Positions 8,050-16,950 of a DNA stretch of 64,000 bases are shown here, piece after piece (the stretch's first letter is position 1; each line of letters opens with the position of its first letter). A model generated the notes under the pieces. That model worked only from the letters and a program-made list of their open reading frames with translations. It had not been told where the DNA came from and ran no database searches. This DNA comes from Burkholderiaceae bacterium. Lineage in GTDB: Bacteria; Pseudomonadota; Gammaproteobacteria; Burkholderiales; Burkholderiaceae_C. The stretch covers positions 62,001 to 126,000 of the forward strand of contig JAUYTN010000061.1 of assembly GCA_030695205.1 (NCBI GenBank), in the 5' to 3' direction. A program made the translations under genes and the position numbers.

Positions 8050-9692
8050 GCATTCAGCGTTTTCTGGCCCCTACCTCACGTGAAGCCATGGCCAAGGCGC
8101 GTGGCGCGTTTGGTGAAAGTGCCGTGATTTTGTCCAGCCGTGCCACTGCCGGTGGCTTCGAGGTGGTGGCCACTGCTGAAGAAAATCTGTCCAATCTTGC
8201 GTTGGGCTCGGTGGCCGGATCTGCCAGGCCTGTGTCGGGTGCGCCAGAGCCCCGCGACGCCCGCCGTGCACAGGCGGCGGCGGCCCCGCCACCGCGCCCG
8301 ACGCCCCGCAGCAATACGGTTGAGAGCGACACGGAAACCATGGCCATGAGCACTCTGTCGTTCCAGGACTACGTGCGCGAACGCATGCTCAAACGACGCA
8401 AAGAGGCGCTGGATGCACAAGCCGCTGCGGCAGCCCCTGCGGCACCGGTGCCAACCCGTTCTTTGGCAGGAGGAGCATCCCGCACCGTGGCCCACCCGGG
8501 GCTGATGGGCGTGCCCAGCGTGCCACCAGCACCCCGCGAGCGCCTTGCAGTGGCCGGGGAACAGCCCTTCTCGCGCCATGTGGTCAACGACCTGACACCG
8601 TCCCATGCGCCCCGGCCTGTGGTGGCTCAGCCAGCCACCGCTGCGCCCCCCCCCATCGTGACCCGCGAGCGCGAGCAGTCCGACTGGAACGCTTCCATGC
8701 TCAAGACCCCAGCGCCTGAGGCAGCGGCGCCCATGGTCCAGCCCACGGCCAACATCGCCAGCGAGTTGAGCGCCATCAAGGACATGATCGAGGACCGCTT
8801 CAACATGCTGGCTTGGTTGGGCACGTCCCGCCAAAACCCCCTGCAGTCCAACCTGATGCTCAAACTCATCCGCTCGGGCTATTCGCCCGCACTGGTGCGC
8901 AGTGTGTTGGAGCGCCTGCCCGCCGACGGCGGTCCCGCTGAGGCGGTGCGGTGGGTCATGGACGTGCTGGCGCGCAACCTGCGCGCGTCTCAGCCTGGGG
9001 TGGGCATCTGCGACGAAGGTGGTGTGGTGTCGCTCATCGGGGCCACCGGGGTGGGTAAAACCACCACCGCCGCCAAACTCGCTGCCCAGTGCGTCAAGAC
9101 TTACGGCGCCAACAGCGTGGGCCTCATTACCCTGGACACCTACCGGGTGGCCGGCTACGAACAACTGCGCGCCTATGGGCGGATGATGGGTGTCGTTGCC
9201 CACCTGGCGCATGACCGCGCAGCCCTCAAGGACATGCTCAACCTGTTGTCGGGCAAGCGCCTGGTGGTGATCGACACCGCAGGCCTGGGCCAGAAAGATC
9301 CGCGCATCCAGGAAATGCTGGATGTGCTCGATATGCCTGGCATCAAGAAGGCCCTGGTGCTCAACGCCAGCAGCCAGGGCGACACACTCGATGACGTGCT
9401 GGGCACCTTCAAGACCAAGGCCCTGCATGGGGTGGTGCTGTCCAAGGTGGACGAAGCCGTCAAGCTTGGACCCGCGCTGGACGCCTTGATCCGCCACCAG
9501 GTGGTGCTGCGCGGTGTGGCCAATGGCCAGCGTGTCCCCGAAGACTGGCAAAACCCCGATGCAGCCCAACTGGTGCGCACCTCCATGGGCAGCGCAGGCA
9601 AGTCGGCCTACGACCCCGCACCGTCGGAGCTGGGTTTCTTCTTTGCGCAACCCGCACAAGCCGGCATGGCGATGGGAGCCATCCGTGTTTGA
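8046..9692 (+). CDS. flhF: Flagellar biosynthesis GTPase FlhF
   Basis: This SRP-type GTPase positions the flagellum at the cell pole. The N-terminal B domain is followed by a long Ala/Pro-rich linker (about residues 60-230). The NG domain then has Walker A GATGVGKTTTAAKLA at about residue 331, DTYRVAGYEQL, and the G3 motif DTAGLGQKD. Length 548 is long for the family because of the linker. The start is supported by GGAGGAG. It overlaps flhA by 4 bases and the next gene by 8. Confidence 0.95.
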   Translation: MSIQRFLAPTSREAMAKARGAFGESAVILSSRATAGGFEVVATAEENLSNLALGSVAGSARPVSGAPEPRDARRAQAAAAPPPRPTPRSNTVESDTETMAMSTLSFQDYVRERMLKRRKEALDAQAAAAAPAAPVPTRSLAGGASRTVAHPGLMGVPSVPPAPRERLAVAGEQPFSRHVVNDLTPSHAPRPVVAQPATAAPPPIVTREREQSDWNASMLKTPAPEAAAPMVQPTANIASELSAIKDMIEDRFNMLAWLGTSRQNPLQSNLMLKLIRSGYSPALVRSVLERLPADGGPAEAVRWVMDVLARNLRASQPGVGICDEGGVVSLIGATGVGKTTTAAKLAAQCVKTYGANSVGLITLDTYRVAGYEQLRAYGRMMGVVAHLAHDRAALKDMLNLLSGKRLVVIDTAGLGQKDPRIQEMLDVLDMPGIKKALVLNASSQGDTLDDVLGTFKTKALHGVVLSKVDEAVKLGPALDALIRHQVVLRGVANGQRVPEDWQNPDAAQLVRTSMGSAGKSAYDPAPSELGFFFAQPAQAGMAMGAIRV

Positions 9693-10521
9693 CCCGTTGT
9701 TTGATCAGGCCGCTGGCCTGCGCGGTGTGGGTTTGCCCAGCGGTGTGCGGCTGGTGCCTGTATCGCTGACCCGCGATGCCGCTGTGGCCTACGAGGCCTG
9801 CTGGGTGCTGGCCAATGCCCTCAGTGCCCACGGGTATGCGGTGGTGGTGCTCGACGCCACCGCACGCGAGCGTGCGCACGCCCCCGGACTGTCGCAATGG
9901 CTTCAGACCGGAGACCGGGTGGCCATTCCGCAAACGCGCCAGGGCGGGCAGTCCCTGGCCGCAACGGCCCAAGCGCCGGTGTCCTGGCCCACGGTGCCGA
10001 GCCAGTCGGGGCTGAACAGCCTGCTGCACCAGGCCGCCGAGCAGGGGGTCGGCGCAGCGCTGACCCGTTTGGCAGGGGTGTTTGCACTGGGGACTGTGGT
10101 GCTGGTGATGGCCCCCAAGGAGTGGCTCAGTGTGCTGTTTGAAGAAACCGGCGCCCAGCCCCTGGTTCCTTTGGTGCTGCACCCGGCCGGCGTGGTGGAT
10201 GCCTACAGCGCCGCCAAGGTGTTGAGCCAGGCGGCGGCGCTCAGCCCGGTGCTGGTGCCAGTGGCGCACATGCCCTTTGGCGAGGTGGAGCAGCGCAGCC
10301 TGTCGGCCCTGCTGGAAACCTGCCGCAAACACCTGGGTGGTGTCCCTGAGTGCTGGCCTCTCGATGACACTGTGGATGCGGCATCCACCGGTTCAGCAGG
10401 TTCCTGGGTGCTTAGAATCATCGGCAGTGCCCTGGTGGTTGCAGACGACGCGGCGTCAGCTTCCGGCTGGTCCATCTCCACTCCCCATGAGGCACTTGTT
10501 CCACAGCTCTGGAGTTGCTGA
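9685..10521 (+). CDS. FlhG-position protein, degenerate ParA/MinD-like, Walker A absent
   Basis: The 278-residue protein starts at GTG 9685 (GGGAG upstream) and overlaps flhF by 8 bases. It occupies the slot normally held by flhG, the MinD-type ATPase that regulates flagellar number with FlhF. The N-terminal layout resembles a ParA fold: a strand (VRLVPVSL), a helix (EACWVLANALSAHGY) and a strand (AVVVLDA). The KGGxGKT nucleotide loop is missing, replaced by SLTRDAAVAYE. No ATPase motif is visible elsewhere. It is most likely a diverged, non-ATPase FlhG. The exact family is uncertain. fliA starts inside its stop codon (TGATG). Confidence 0.7.
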   Translation: MFDPLFDQAAGLRGVGLPSGVRLVPVSLTRDAAVAYEACWVLANALSAHGYAVVVLDATARERAHAPGLSQWLQTGDRVAIPQTRQGGQSLAATAQAPVSWPTVPSQSGLNSLLHQAAEQGVGAALTRLAGVFALGTVVLVMAPKEWLSVLFEETGAQPLVPLVLHPAGVVDAYSAAKVLSQAAALSPVLVPVAHMPFGEVEQRSLSALLETCRKHLGGVPECWPLDDTVDAASTGSAGSWVLRIIGSALVVADDAASASGWSISTPHEALVPQLWSC

Positions 10522-11240
10522 TGTACACCGCCAAAGGGACGCTCAACCGGGATGCCCAAATTCGCCAGTACAGCCCGTTGGTCAAAAAATTGGCCCATCA
10601 CATGATGGCCAAGTTGCCAGCGAGCGTCGAGGTGGACGACCTGATCCAGGTCGGCATGATCGGTTTGACCGAGGCTTTGGCGCGTTTTGAACCATCGCAG
10701 GGTGTCCAGTTTGAGACCTTTGCCAGCCAGCGCATCCGAGGCGCCATGATCGATGAACTGCGCGGGGGCGACTGGATGTCGCGCGGCTCGCGCAAAAGCC
10801 AGAAAGAAATCGAGCACGCTGTGCACACGCTGGAGCAGCGTCTGCAGCGGGCTCCCTTGGAATCCGAAATAGCGGCCGAATTGGACATGACCTTGCCCGA
10901 CTACCAAAACCTGCTCGCCCGCGTTCGCGGCACACAACTCGTGTACCTGGAGGACTTTTCAGGGCCGGGCGGCGACGAAAGCGGCGACTACCTCGACCGC
11001 CATGTGGTGCAGGTGGATGCGGATCCGGCGCAGATTCTGGGCAACTCCCGCATGCGCACTGCGCTGGTGGAGGCCATCAACCACCTCCCCGAGCGCGAGC
11101 AGTACGTCATGAGCATGTACTACGAGCACGACATGAACCTCAAGGAAATTGCGGCGGTGCTTGGTGTCACCGAGTCTCGGGTGTGCCAGCTGCACAGCCA
11201 GTCCATTGCCCGGCTGCGCTCGCGCATGCGAGAGCACTGA
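10521..11240 (+). CDS. fliA: RNA polymerase sigma factor for flagellar operons (sigma-28)
   Basis: This sigma factor directs late flagellar genes such as fliC. At 239 residues it has region 2 (LIQVGMIGLTEALARFEP; FETFASQRIRGAMIDELR), region 3 and region 4 with the helix-turn-helix LKEIAAVLGVTESRVCQLHS. The ATG at 10521 overlaps the previous stop and is preceded by GGAG; a TTG six bases earlier is in frame but less likely. It is the last gene of the rightward flagellar run. Confidence 0.96.
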   Translation: MYTAKGTLNRDAQIRQYSPLVKKLAHHMMAKLPASVEVDDLIQVGMIGLTEALARFEPSQGVQFETFASQRIRGAMIDELRGGDWMSRGSRKSQKEIEHAVHTLEQRLQRAPLESEIAAELDMTLPDYQNLLARVRGTQLVYLEDFSGPGGDESGDYLDRHVVQVDADPAQILGNSRMRTALVEAINHLPEREQYVMSMYYEHDMNLKEIAAVLGVTESRVCQLHSQSIARLRSRMREH

Positions 11241-11284
11241 CAGGTGCACTCCGGCGGCTGCTTGCCAGGGTGCGTCTTGCGGCA

Positions 11285-12499
11285 TCACCAGCGGCTGCGG
11301 TGACCGTACAGTGCCGCCACGCCCAAACCCGCTGCCGCCAGCAGCAGGGCCGGAAACCCCAGCGTGGGTGACCACTGCAAGGCCATGCCCCCCAGCGCAG
11401 GCGCCAGCAGCCCCCCCAGCGTGTACGACATGACCAACACCGAGGTGCTGTTGACCAGGGCCAGCCCGGTTTCGCGGTCGCCAATGTCGATCATGGCCAG
11501 GGTGTAGAGGCAGCCGCCCGCACCACCCCACACAAACACCAGCGGCCAGGCCAGCGCCGGGTGGTGCACCACCCAGGGCACCAGCAGGGTGACACAGAGT
11601 GTGCCCACCGCACAGGCCTGCATCAGGGTGCGCCTGGCCTGTGCGATGGAGCCCCAGCGTTGCTGGGGGTGGCGCGCCATGGCATCGGCCAGCATCCCCG
11701 CAGGCAGCATCATCAGGCTGCTGCCGAGGCCGCTGGCGGAGACCAGCAGCGCCGCCAGGGCGGGCGTCAGTCCGAGCGCCAGCCCGTACAGAGGCAGCAA
11801 AGACGACAAACCGCTTTCAAAAAAGCCACCCACCAGCCCAACCACCATGACCACTGGGTGGGCCCGCAGGGCGTGCCACAAGCCCCAGCGGCCCGCGCGG
11901 GGGTTGTCGCTGTCGGGCGGCAGTGGCAGGTGCGGAATCCATAGGCTGGTGATGAACGCCGCCACCATCAGCCCAAGCACCACCCACAAGGCCTGCGGTC
12001 CATCGGTGCCCAGCCATGCCAGCAACGCAGGGCCCAGCACAAACGTCAGGCCCACCATGGCCTCGAACAGGCCGACCCAGCGCCCGCGTTGCCCCGGCGG
12101 TGCGAACTCGGCCACCGCAGCCTCGGCCAGCACCCATCGAAGGCCACCCGCCATGCCCGCGAGCAGGGTCAGACCCCACCAGATGGCCAGCGAGTCTGTG
12201 AGCAGAAACCCCAGGGTGGCCAACACCGGTAGGCCTGCGGCCAGCCACAGGGCCTTGCGCCTGCCCAGTCGCCGCGTCAGGCCCGATACCCATGGCATGA
12301 CCGCAAAAATGCCCAGCCACCCCACCGCTGCAAACAGACCCGCCACCACGGTGGAGTGACCTTGCGCCTTGAGCAGCAACAGCAGCAAGGGCGACAGCAT
12401 GAATACCCCCACCAGTTCCAGAAACGTGGACCCGAACACCACCCACAGTCCCCGCCGGGCCAGCACAGGCTGGTTTGGGCTGCGCACCATGTCATTCAT
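11285..12499 (-). CDS. Major facilitator superfamily transporter
   Basis: The protein has 404 residues with about 12 hydrophobic segments arranged as two six-helix halves. The cytoplasmic loop between helices 2 and 3 carries the MFS signature in the form GLTRRLGRRKALW. The pattern fits a drug or metabolite exporter; the substrate cannot be read from the sequence. It converges on fliA, with only 44 bases between the stops. The 450 bases upstream of its start hold a dispersed repeat and the ahcY regulatory region. Confidence 0.85.
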   Translation of the reverse strand: MNDMVRSPNQPVLARRGLWVVFGSTFLELVGVFMLSPLLLLLLKAQGHSTVVAGLFAAVGWLGIFAVMPWVSGLTRRLGRRKALWLAAGLPVLATLGFLLTDSLAIWWGLTLLAGMAGGLRWVLAEAAVAEFAPPGQRGRWVGLFEAMVGLTFVLGPALLAWLGTDGPQALWVVLGLMVAAFITSLWIPHLPLPPDSDNPRAGRWGLWHALRAHPVVMVVGLVGGFFESGLSSLLPLYGLALGLTPALAALLVSASGLGSSLMMLPAGMLADAMARHPQQRWGSIAQARRTLMQACAVGTLCVTLLVPWVVHHPALAWPLVFVWGGAGGCLYTLAMIDIGDRETGLALVNSTSVLVMSYTLGGLLAPALGGMALQWSPTLGFPALLLAAAGLGVAALYGHRSRW

Positions 12500-12550
12500 G
12501 CGCGCGGTGCGCCGCCCGCAACGGGGGCATCAGTTGGTTGAACTGGTTTG

Positions 12551-12608
12551 ATATTCAATAGCTGACTATGCATGTCTATCAAGCGTAAAATCCTGTTTTC
12601 ATATAAAA
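12551..12608 (+). repeat. Dispersed ~55-bp repeat, copy 1
   Basis: An AT-rich island with the shared core: TAGCTG at 12559 and ATCAAGCG at 12578, followed by an A/T-rich tail. It lies just upstream of the MFS gene start, in otherwise GC-rich DNA. Confidence 0.6.
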
Positions 12609-12740
12609 ATTCTGCGCGTCGGGTCCTATCGCGCCGGGCGGCGGGGGGCAGTGCGATCCGGGATTGTGGCCGTGGTGCTGTGGGTGCGGCGTCCCGTGTC
12701 TTGCAATGTCCTTGCGACTATCCGCCTGCTCGAGTCTTCC

Positions 12741-12746
12741 TATAAT
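12741..12746 (+). promoter_or_regulatory. ahcY promoter -10 element
   Basis: A perfect TATAAT whose predicted transcription start, about 7 bases downstream, coincides with the first base of the SAH aptamer. The -35 region is poor: 17 bases upstream reads CTATCC, while TTGCGA is 23 bases away. Confidence 0.6.
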
Positions 12747-12751
12747 GTGGC

Positions 12752-12868
12752 TTCCGAGGAGCGTTGCAGCTGGCGGGCTTTTGCAAAAAGTCGCGCTTGT
12801 GAGGCTCGGAACACCAGCCGCCCGGGCCTCAAGCGCCGGGTGCCTGGCACAGACAACGGCGCTCACCC
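12752..12868 (+). promoter_or_regulatory. SAH riboswitch upstream of ahcY
   Basis: The conserved elements of the S-adenosylhomocysteine aptamer are present in order: CCGAGGAGCGTTG at 12754, GAGGCTCGG at 12801, and CAACGGCGCTCACCC at about 12854. The 5' strand GAGCGTTG pairs with the 3' strand CAAC/CGCTC to form P1. The same 3' strand is also the left arm of the following terminator, so the two structures exclude each other. Bound SAH should stabilise the aptamer and allow ahcY transcription. The class is known to act this way; the details here are inferred from the pairing. Confidence 0.92.
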
Positions 12869-12895
12869 ACGCTTTGGCGGGTGAGCGCTTTTTTT
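12859..12895 (+). terminator. Riboswitch-controlled terminator
   Basis: A perfect 10-bp stem, GCGCTCACCC with GGGTGAGCGC, closes a 10-base loop and is followed by seven T. It ends 53 bases before the ahcY start. The left arm is shared with the aptamer P1 stem. Confidence 0.9.
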
Positions 12896-12948
12896 ATGCG
12901 CGGCTGCCAATCCGTGGTTGTTCTTCAAAACCCTGTTTGGAGCCTTCC

Positions 12949-14397
<1,449 letters not shown>

Positions 14398-14420
14398 TCG
14401 CCTGATCCGCACTGCTTGCC

Positions 14421-15233
14421 ATGCGCATTGACCAACTGCTGGTGCAGCTTGGCCACGCCACCAGCCGCTCCCAGGCCCAGCGTCTGGTGGCAGCTGGCGT
14501 CTCGTGGCGCCTGCCCGTGCCTGCCGGCAACCCATGGCGGGCCGTACGCAAATGCGGCGACGACGTGCCCGAGGGCGCAGAGCTCCACCTGGCCGATGAC
14601 CGCGAGAGCCGCTACGTGTCGCGCGGTGGCCTGAAGCTGGAGGGCGCCCTTGCCGCCACTGGCGTGGCCGTTCGGGGCAAGCGCTGCCTGGACGTGGGGC
14701 AAAGCACCGGTGGCTTCACCGACTGCCTGCTGCGCGCGGGCGCCATCCAAGTGGTGGGTGTGGACGTGGGCCACGGCCAGTTGCACCCCACGCTGCGGGC
14801 CGACAGCCGGGTCGTTGCCCTGGAAGGCATCAATGCGCGCGCACTGACTGCGGCTGATTTGGTAGCTGACAATGCTTGTGAATCAAGCGCTGACAGTCAA
14901 AAAAGCTTGAAATTTTCCCTGGTGGTGGGGGACTTGTCCTTCATCAGCCTGACCCTGGTGCTGCCAGTGCTCGTGCCCTTGCTGGCGCCTGGGGGTGATG
15001 TGCTGATGCTGGTCAAGCCACAATTCGAGTTGCAGCCAGCCGACATTGGCAAGGGCGGCCTGGTGCGCGACCCGGCCAGCGCCTACCCCCGGGTGGAGCG
15101 CCGTCTGCGCGAGGCCTGTGCCGCGCTGGGCCTGCAGGTTCTGGCCTGGCTGGACAGCCCGATTGCCGGGGGCGACGGCAACCGCGAATTTTTCATCCAT
15201 GCCCGGGTTGCAGTGGGCGAGGGCGGTGCGTGA
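14421..15233 (+). CDS. TlyA-family rRNA methyltransferase (S4 + FtsJ domains), with repeat-derived insert
   Basis: The first ~60 residues form an S4 RNA-binding domain (MRIDQLLVQLGHATSRSQAQ). The rest is an FtsJ-type SAM-dependent methyltransferase with DVGQSTGGFTD at about residue 91, VVGDLSFIS and KPQFE. Family members methylate 2'-O positions of rRNA; the site here is not known. Around residues 147-167 a copy of the dispersed repeat is translated in frame, adding about 20 residues (LVADNACESSADSQKSLK) just before VVGDLSFIS. The gene lies 23 bases after ahcY; its product SAH is the AhcY substrate. Confidence 0.88.
   Translation: MRIDQLLVQLGHATSRSQAQRLVAAGVSWRLPVPAGNPWRAVRKCGDDVPEGAELHLADDRESRYVSRGGLKLEGALAATGVAVRGKRCLDVGQSTGGFTDCLLRAGAIQVVGVDVGHGQLHPTLRADSRVVALEGINARALTAADLVADNACESSADSQKSLKFSLVVGDLSFISLTLVLPVLVPLLAPGGDVLMLVKPQFELQPADIGKGGLVRDPASAYPRVERRLREACAALGLQVLAWLDSPIAGGDGNREFFIHARVAVGEGGA
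14856..14917 (+). repeat. Dispersed ~55-bp repeat, copy 2, inside the tlyA-like gene
   Basis: It contains TAGCTG (14863), ATCAAGCGC (14882) and the tail CAAAAAAGCTTGAAATTTT. The tail is identical to that of the copy at 32761-32824. It is AT-rich compared with the surrounding gene and keeps the reading frame open. Confidence 0.8.
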
Positions 15234-15293
15234 GCTCACTGCTGACCCACTGCTGTTTTTCAGATTCGACCGGTTTATTCGCAAGGCGCGACC

Positions 15294-16121
15294 ATGACAT
15301 TCCCGCTCAGTTTTGAATTCTTTCCTCCCAAAACTCCCGAAGGTGCGGACAAGCTGCGCACCGTGCGCCAGGCGCTGTACGCCAAGGCGCCGGAGTTTTG
15401 CTCGGTGACCTTCGGTGCCGGAGGCTCCACCCAGGACGGCACCTTTGCGACCGTGGGCGACATTCTGGCCGAGGGCCACAGTGCCGCCAGCCATTTCTCG
15501 TGCGTGGGTGCCACCCGGTCTCGCGTGCGCGAGCAGCTGGCCACCTTGCAGGCCATGGGGGTCAACCGCCTGGTTGCCCTGCGTGGCGACCTGCCCAGTG
15601 GCTATGGTGCGGGGGGCGAGTTCACCTACGCCAGCGACCTGGTGGCCTTTATCAGGGCCGAAACCGGCGACCACTTCCATATCGAAGTGGCAGCCTACCC
15701 CGAGGTACACCCCCAGGCCCGCAGCGCCGAGGCCGATCTTCAGGCCTACGCCACCAAGGTCAAGGCGGGGGCCAACAGCGCCATCACTCAGTACTTCTAC
15801 AACAGCGACGCCTACTTCCGCTTCGTGGAAGACGCGCACCGCTTGGGGGCCACCGTCCCGGTGGTGCCCGGCATCATGCCCATCACCAATTCCAGCCAGC
15901 TGCTGCGTTTTTCCGATGCCTGTGGCGCCGAGGTGCCGCGCTGGATTCGGCTGCGGCTGCAGGGCTACGGCGATGACTCCGCCTCCATCAAGGCGTTTGG
16001 TTTGGAGGTGGTGACCGATTTGTGCGAGCAACTACGCGCTGGCGGTGCGCCAGGGCTGCACTTCTACAGCATGAACCAGAGCGTACCCACTCTGGCCGTG
16101 TTGGGCCAGCTGGGGCTGTGA
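15294..16121 (+). CDS. metF: 5,10-methylenetetrahydrofolate reductase
   Basis: This flavoprotein makes 5-methyltetrahydrofolate, the methyl donor for methionine synthesis. The 275-residue protein begins with the family motif FEFFPPKTPEG (catalytic Glu in FEFFPP). It contains VTFGAGGST, the RGD segment VALRGDLP and FYNSDAYFRF. Length and ends are normal. It lies 60 bases after the tlyA-like gene and its stop overlaps the next start (GTGA). Confidence 0.97.
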   Translation: MTFPLSFEFFPPKTPEGADKLRTVRQALYAKAPEFCSVTFGAGGSTQDGTFATVGDILAEGHSAASHFSCVGATRSRVREQLATLQAMGVNRLVALRGDLPSGYGAGGEFTYASDLVAFIRAETGDHFHIEVAAYPEVHPQARSAEADLQAYATKVKAGANSAITQYFYNSDAYFRFVEDAHRLGATVPVVPGIMPITNSSQLLRFSDACGAEVPRWIRLRLQGYGDDSASIKAFGLEVVTDLCEQLRAGGAPGLHFYSMNQSVPTLAVLGQLGL

Positions 16122-16876
16122 TTCGCCCGGGCTGGCTGGTTGCAGCGGCTTGGGTTTGCCTGCCACTGCATACCGCCGCCTCGACGGGGGCAATAGATTT
16201 CGTGGGTTCTGCGGGTGCTGGCGGTGACCCGTTTGCAGTACAAAGGACCACGCCAGTGGCAGTTGCGCCACAACCGGATGATCCCATCGTTGAATCTGTT
16301 GCTCAGCCGACCACCGATATCAATACCGGCCGCGGCTTAAAGCCGCAGGGCATCCAGACAGCGCACTGGCCCGATGACCTGGCCATGCCACCCGACCGCC
16401 CTGACCCGCTGGGTCTGCGTGCCAGCCCCGATGTGTTGCCAGGTCTGTCATCGGGGTTGGCATCCTGGTATGCCGATCGTTTTCATGGCCGCCGCACAGC
16501 CAGCGGGGAGCCGTACTCCCGCTACGAAATGACGGCCGCGCACCGCCACCTACCGCTGGGCACGTTGTTGCATGTCAGCAACCCTGAAACAGGCGTGGGC
16601 GTGGTGCTGCGCGTGAATGACCGGGGGCCATTCCACGGCAACCGCGTCATTGATGTCAGCCGTGCAGCGGCCAACGCGCTGGGGCTGGTGCAGGTGGGCG
16701 TAGGGCACGTGGACATTCGCTTGCCTTCGTCGGAAGAGGCCTCGGAGTTTGCCCGGCGGCTGGCTGAAGCGGCCAGGCGCCCCGTGGCGCAACCAGCTCC
16801 CCGGCGGGCGGCTTTGCCGCGCAAGCCGTCGGCTCGCGAATCTGCCCGATCGGCTGTCCGACAACCAAAGCAGTAA
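16118..16876 (+). CDS. rlpA: RlpA-like double-psi beta-barrel protein
   Basis: The likely start is GTG 16118, overlapping the metF stop. It gives a 252-residue protein with a signal peptide (IRPGWLVAAAWVCLPLHTAAS); the longer open frame lies inside metF. The DPBB domain (about residues 110-200) carries GLASWYADRFHGRRTASGE and the catalytic-type VNDRGPF. RlpA proteins bind or cleave naked glycan strands at the septum. There is no clear lipobox and no C-terminal SPOR domain; the tail is Arg/Pro/Ala-rich. The gene is an outsider among methionine genes and may simply share their transcript. Confidence 0.82.
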   Translation: MIRPGWLVAAAWVCLPLHTAASTGAIDFVGSAGAGGDPFAVQRTTPVAVAPQPDDPIVESVAQPTTDINTGRGLKPQGIQTAHWPDDLAMPPDRPDPLGLRASPDVLPGLSSGLASWYADRFHGRRTASGEPYSRYEMTAAHRHLPLGTLLHVSNPETGVGVVLRVNDRGPFHGNRVIDVSRAAANALGLVQVGVGHVDIRLPSSEEASEFARRLAEAARRPVAQPAPRRAALPRKPSARESARSAVRQPKQ

Positions 16877-16950
16877 AGTCGCAGCAGATAACTTTTCAAC
16901 CCGCCATCCGCCCCTGAACAGGGGTGCCAACTATCTGGAGTCTTCCTGCC

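Larger units (their letters stand above)
12500..12948. other. Intergenic region between the MFS gene and ahcY
   Basis: This 449-base divergent gap contains a copy of the dispersed repeat (12551-12608), the ahcY promoter (-10 at 12741), the SAH riboswitch and its terminator (to 12895). The stretch 12610-12700 shows nothing recognisable. A start for MFS transcription is not obvious. Confidence 0.6.
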
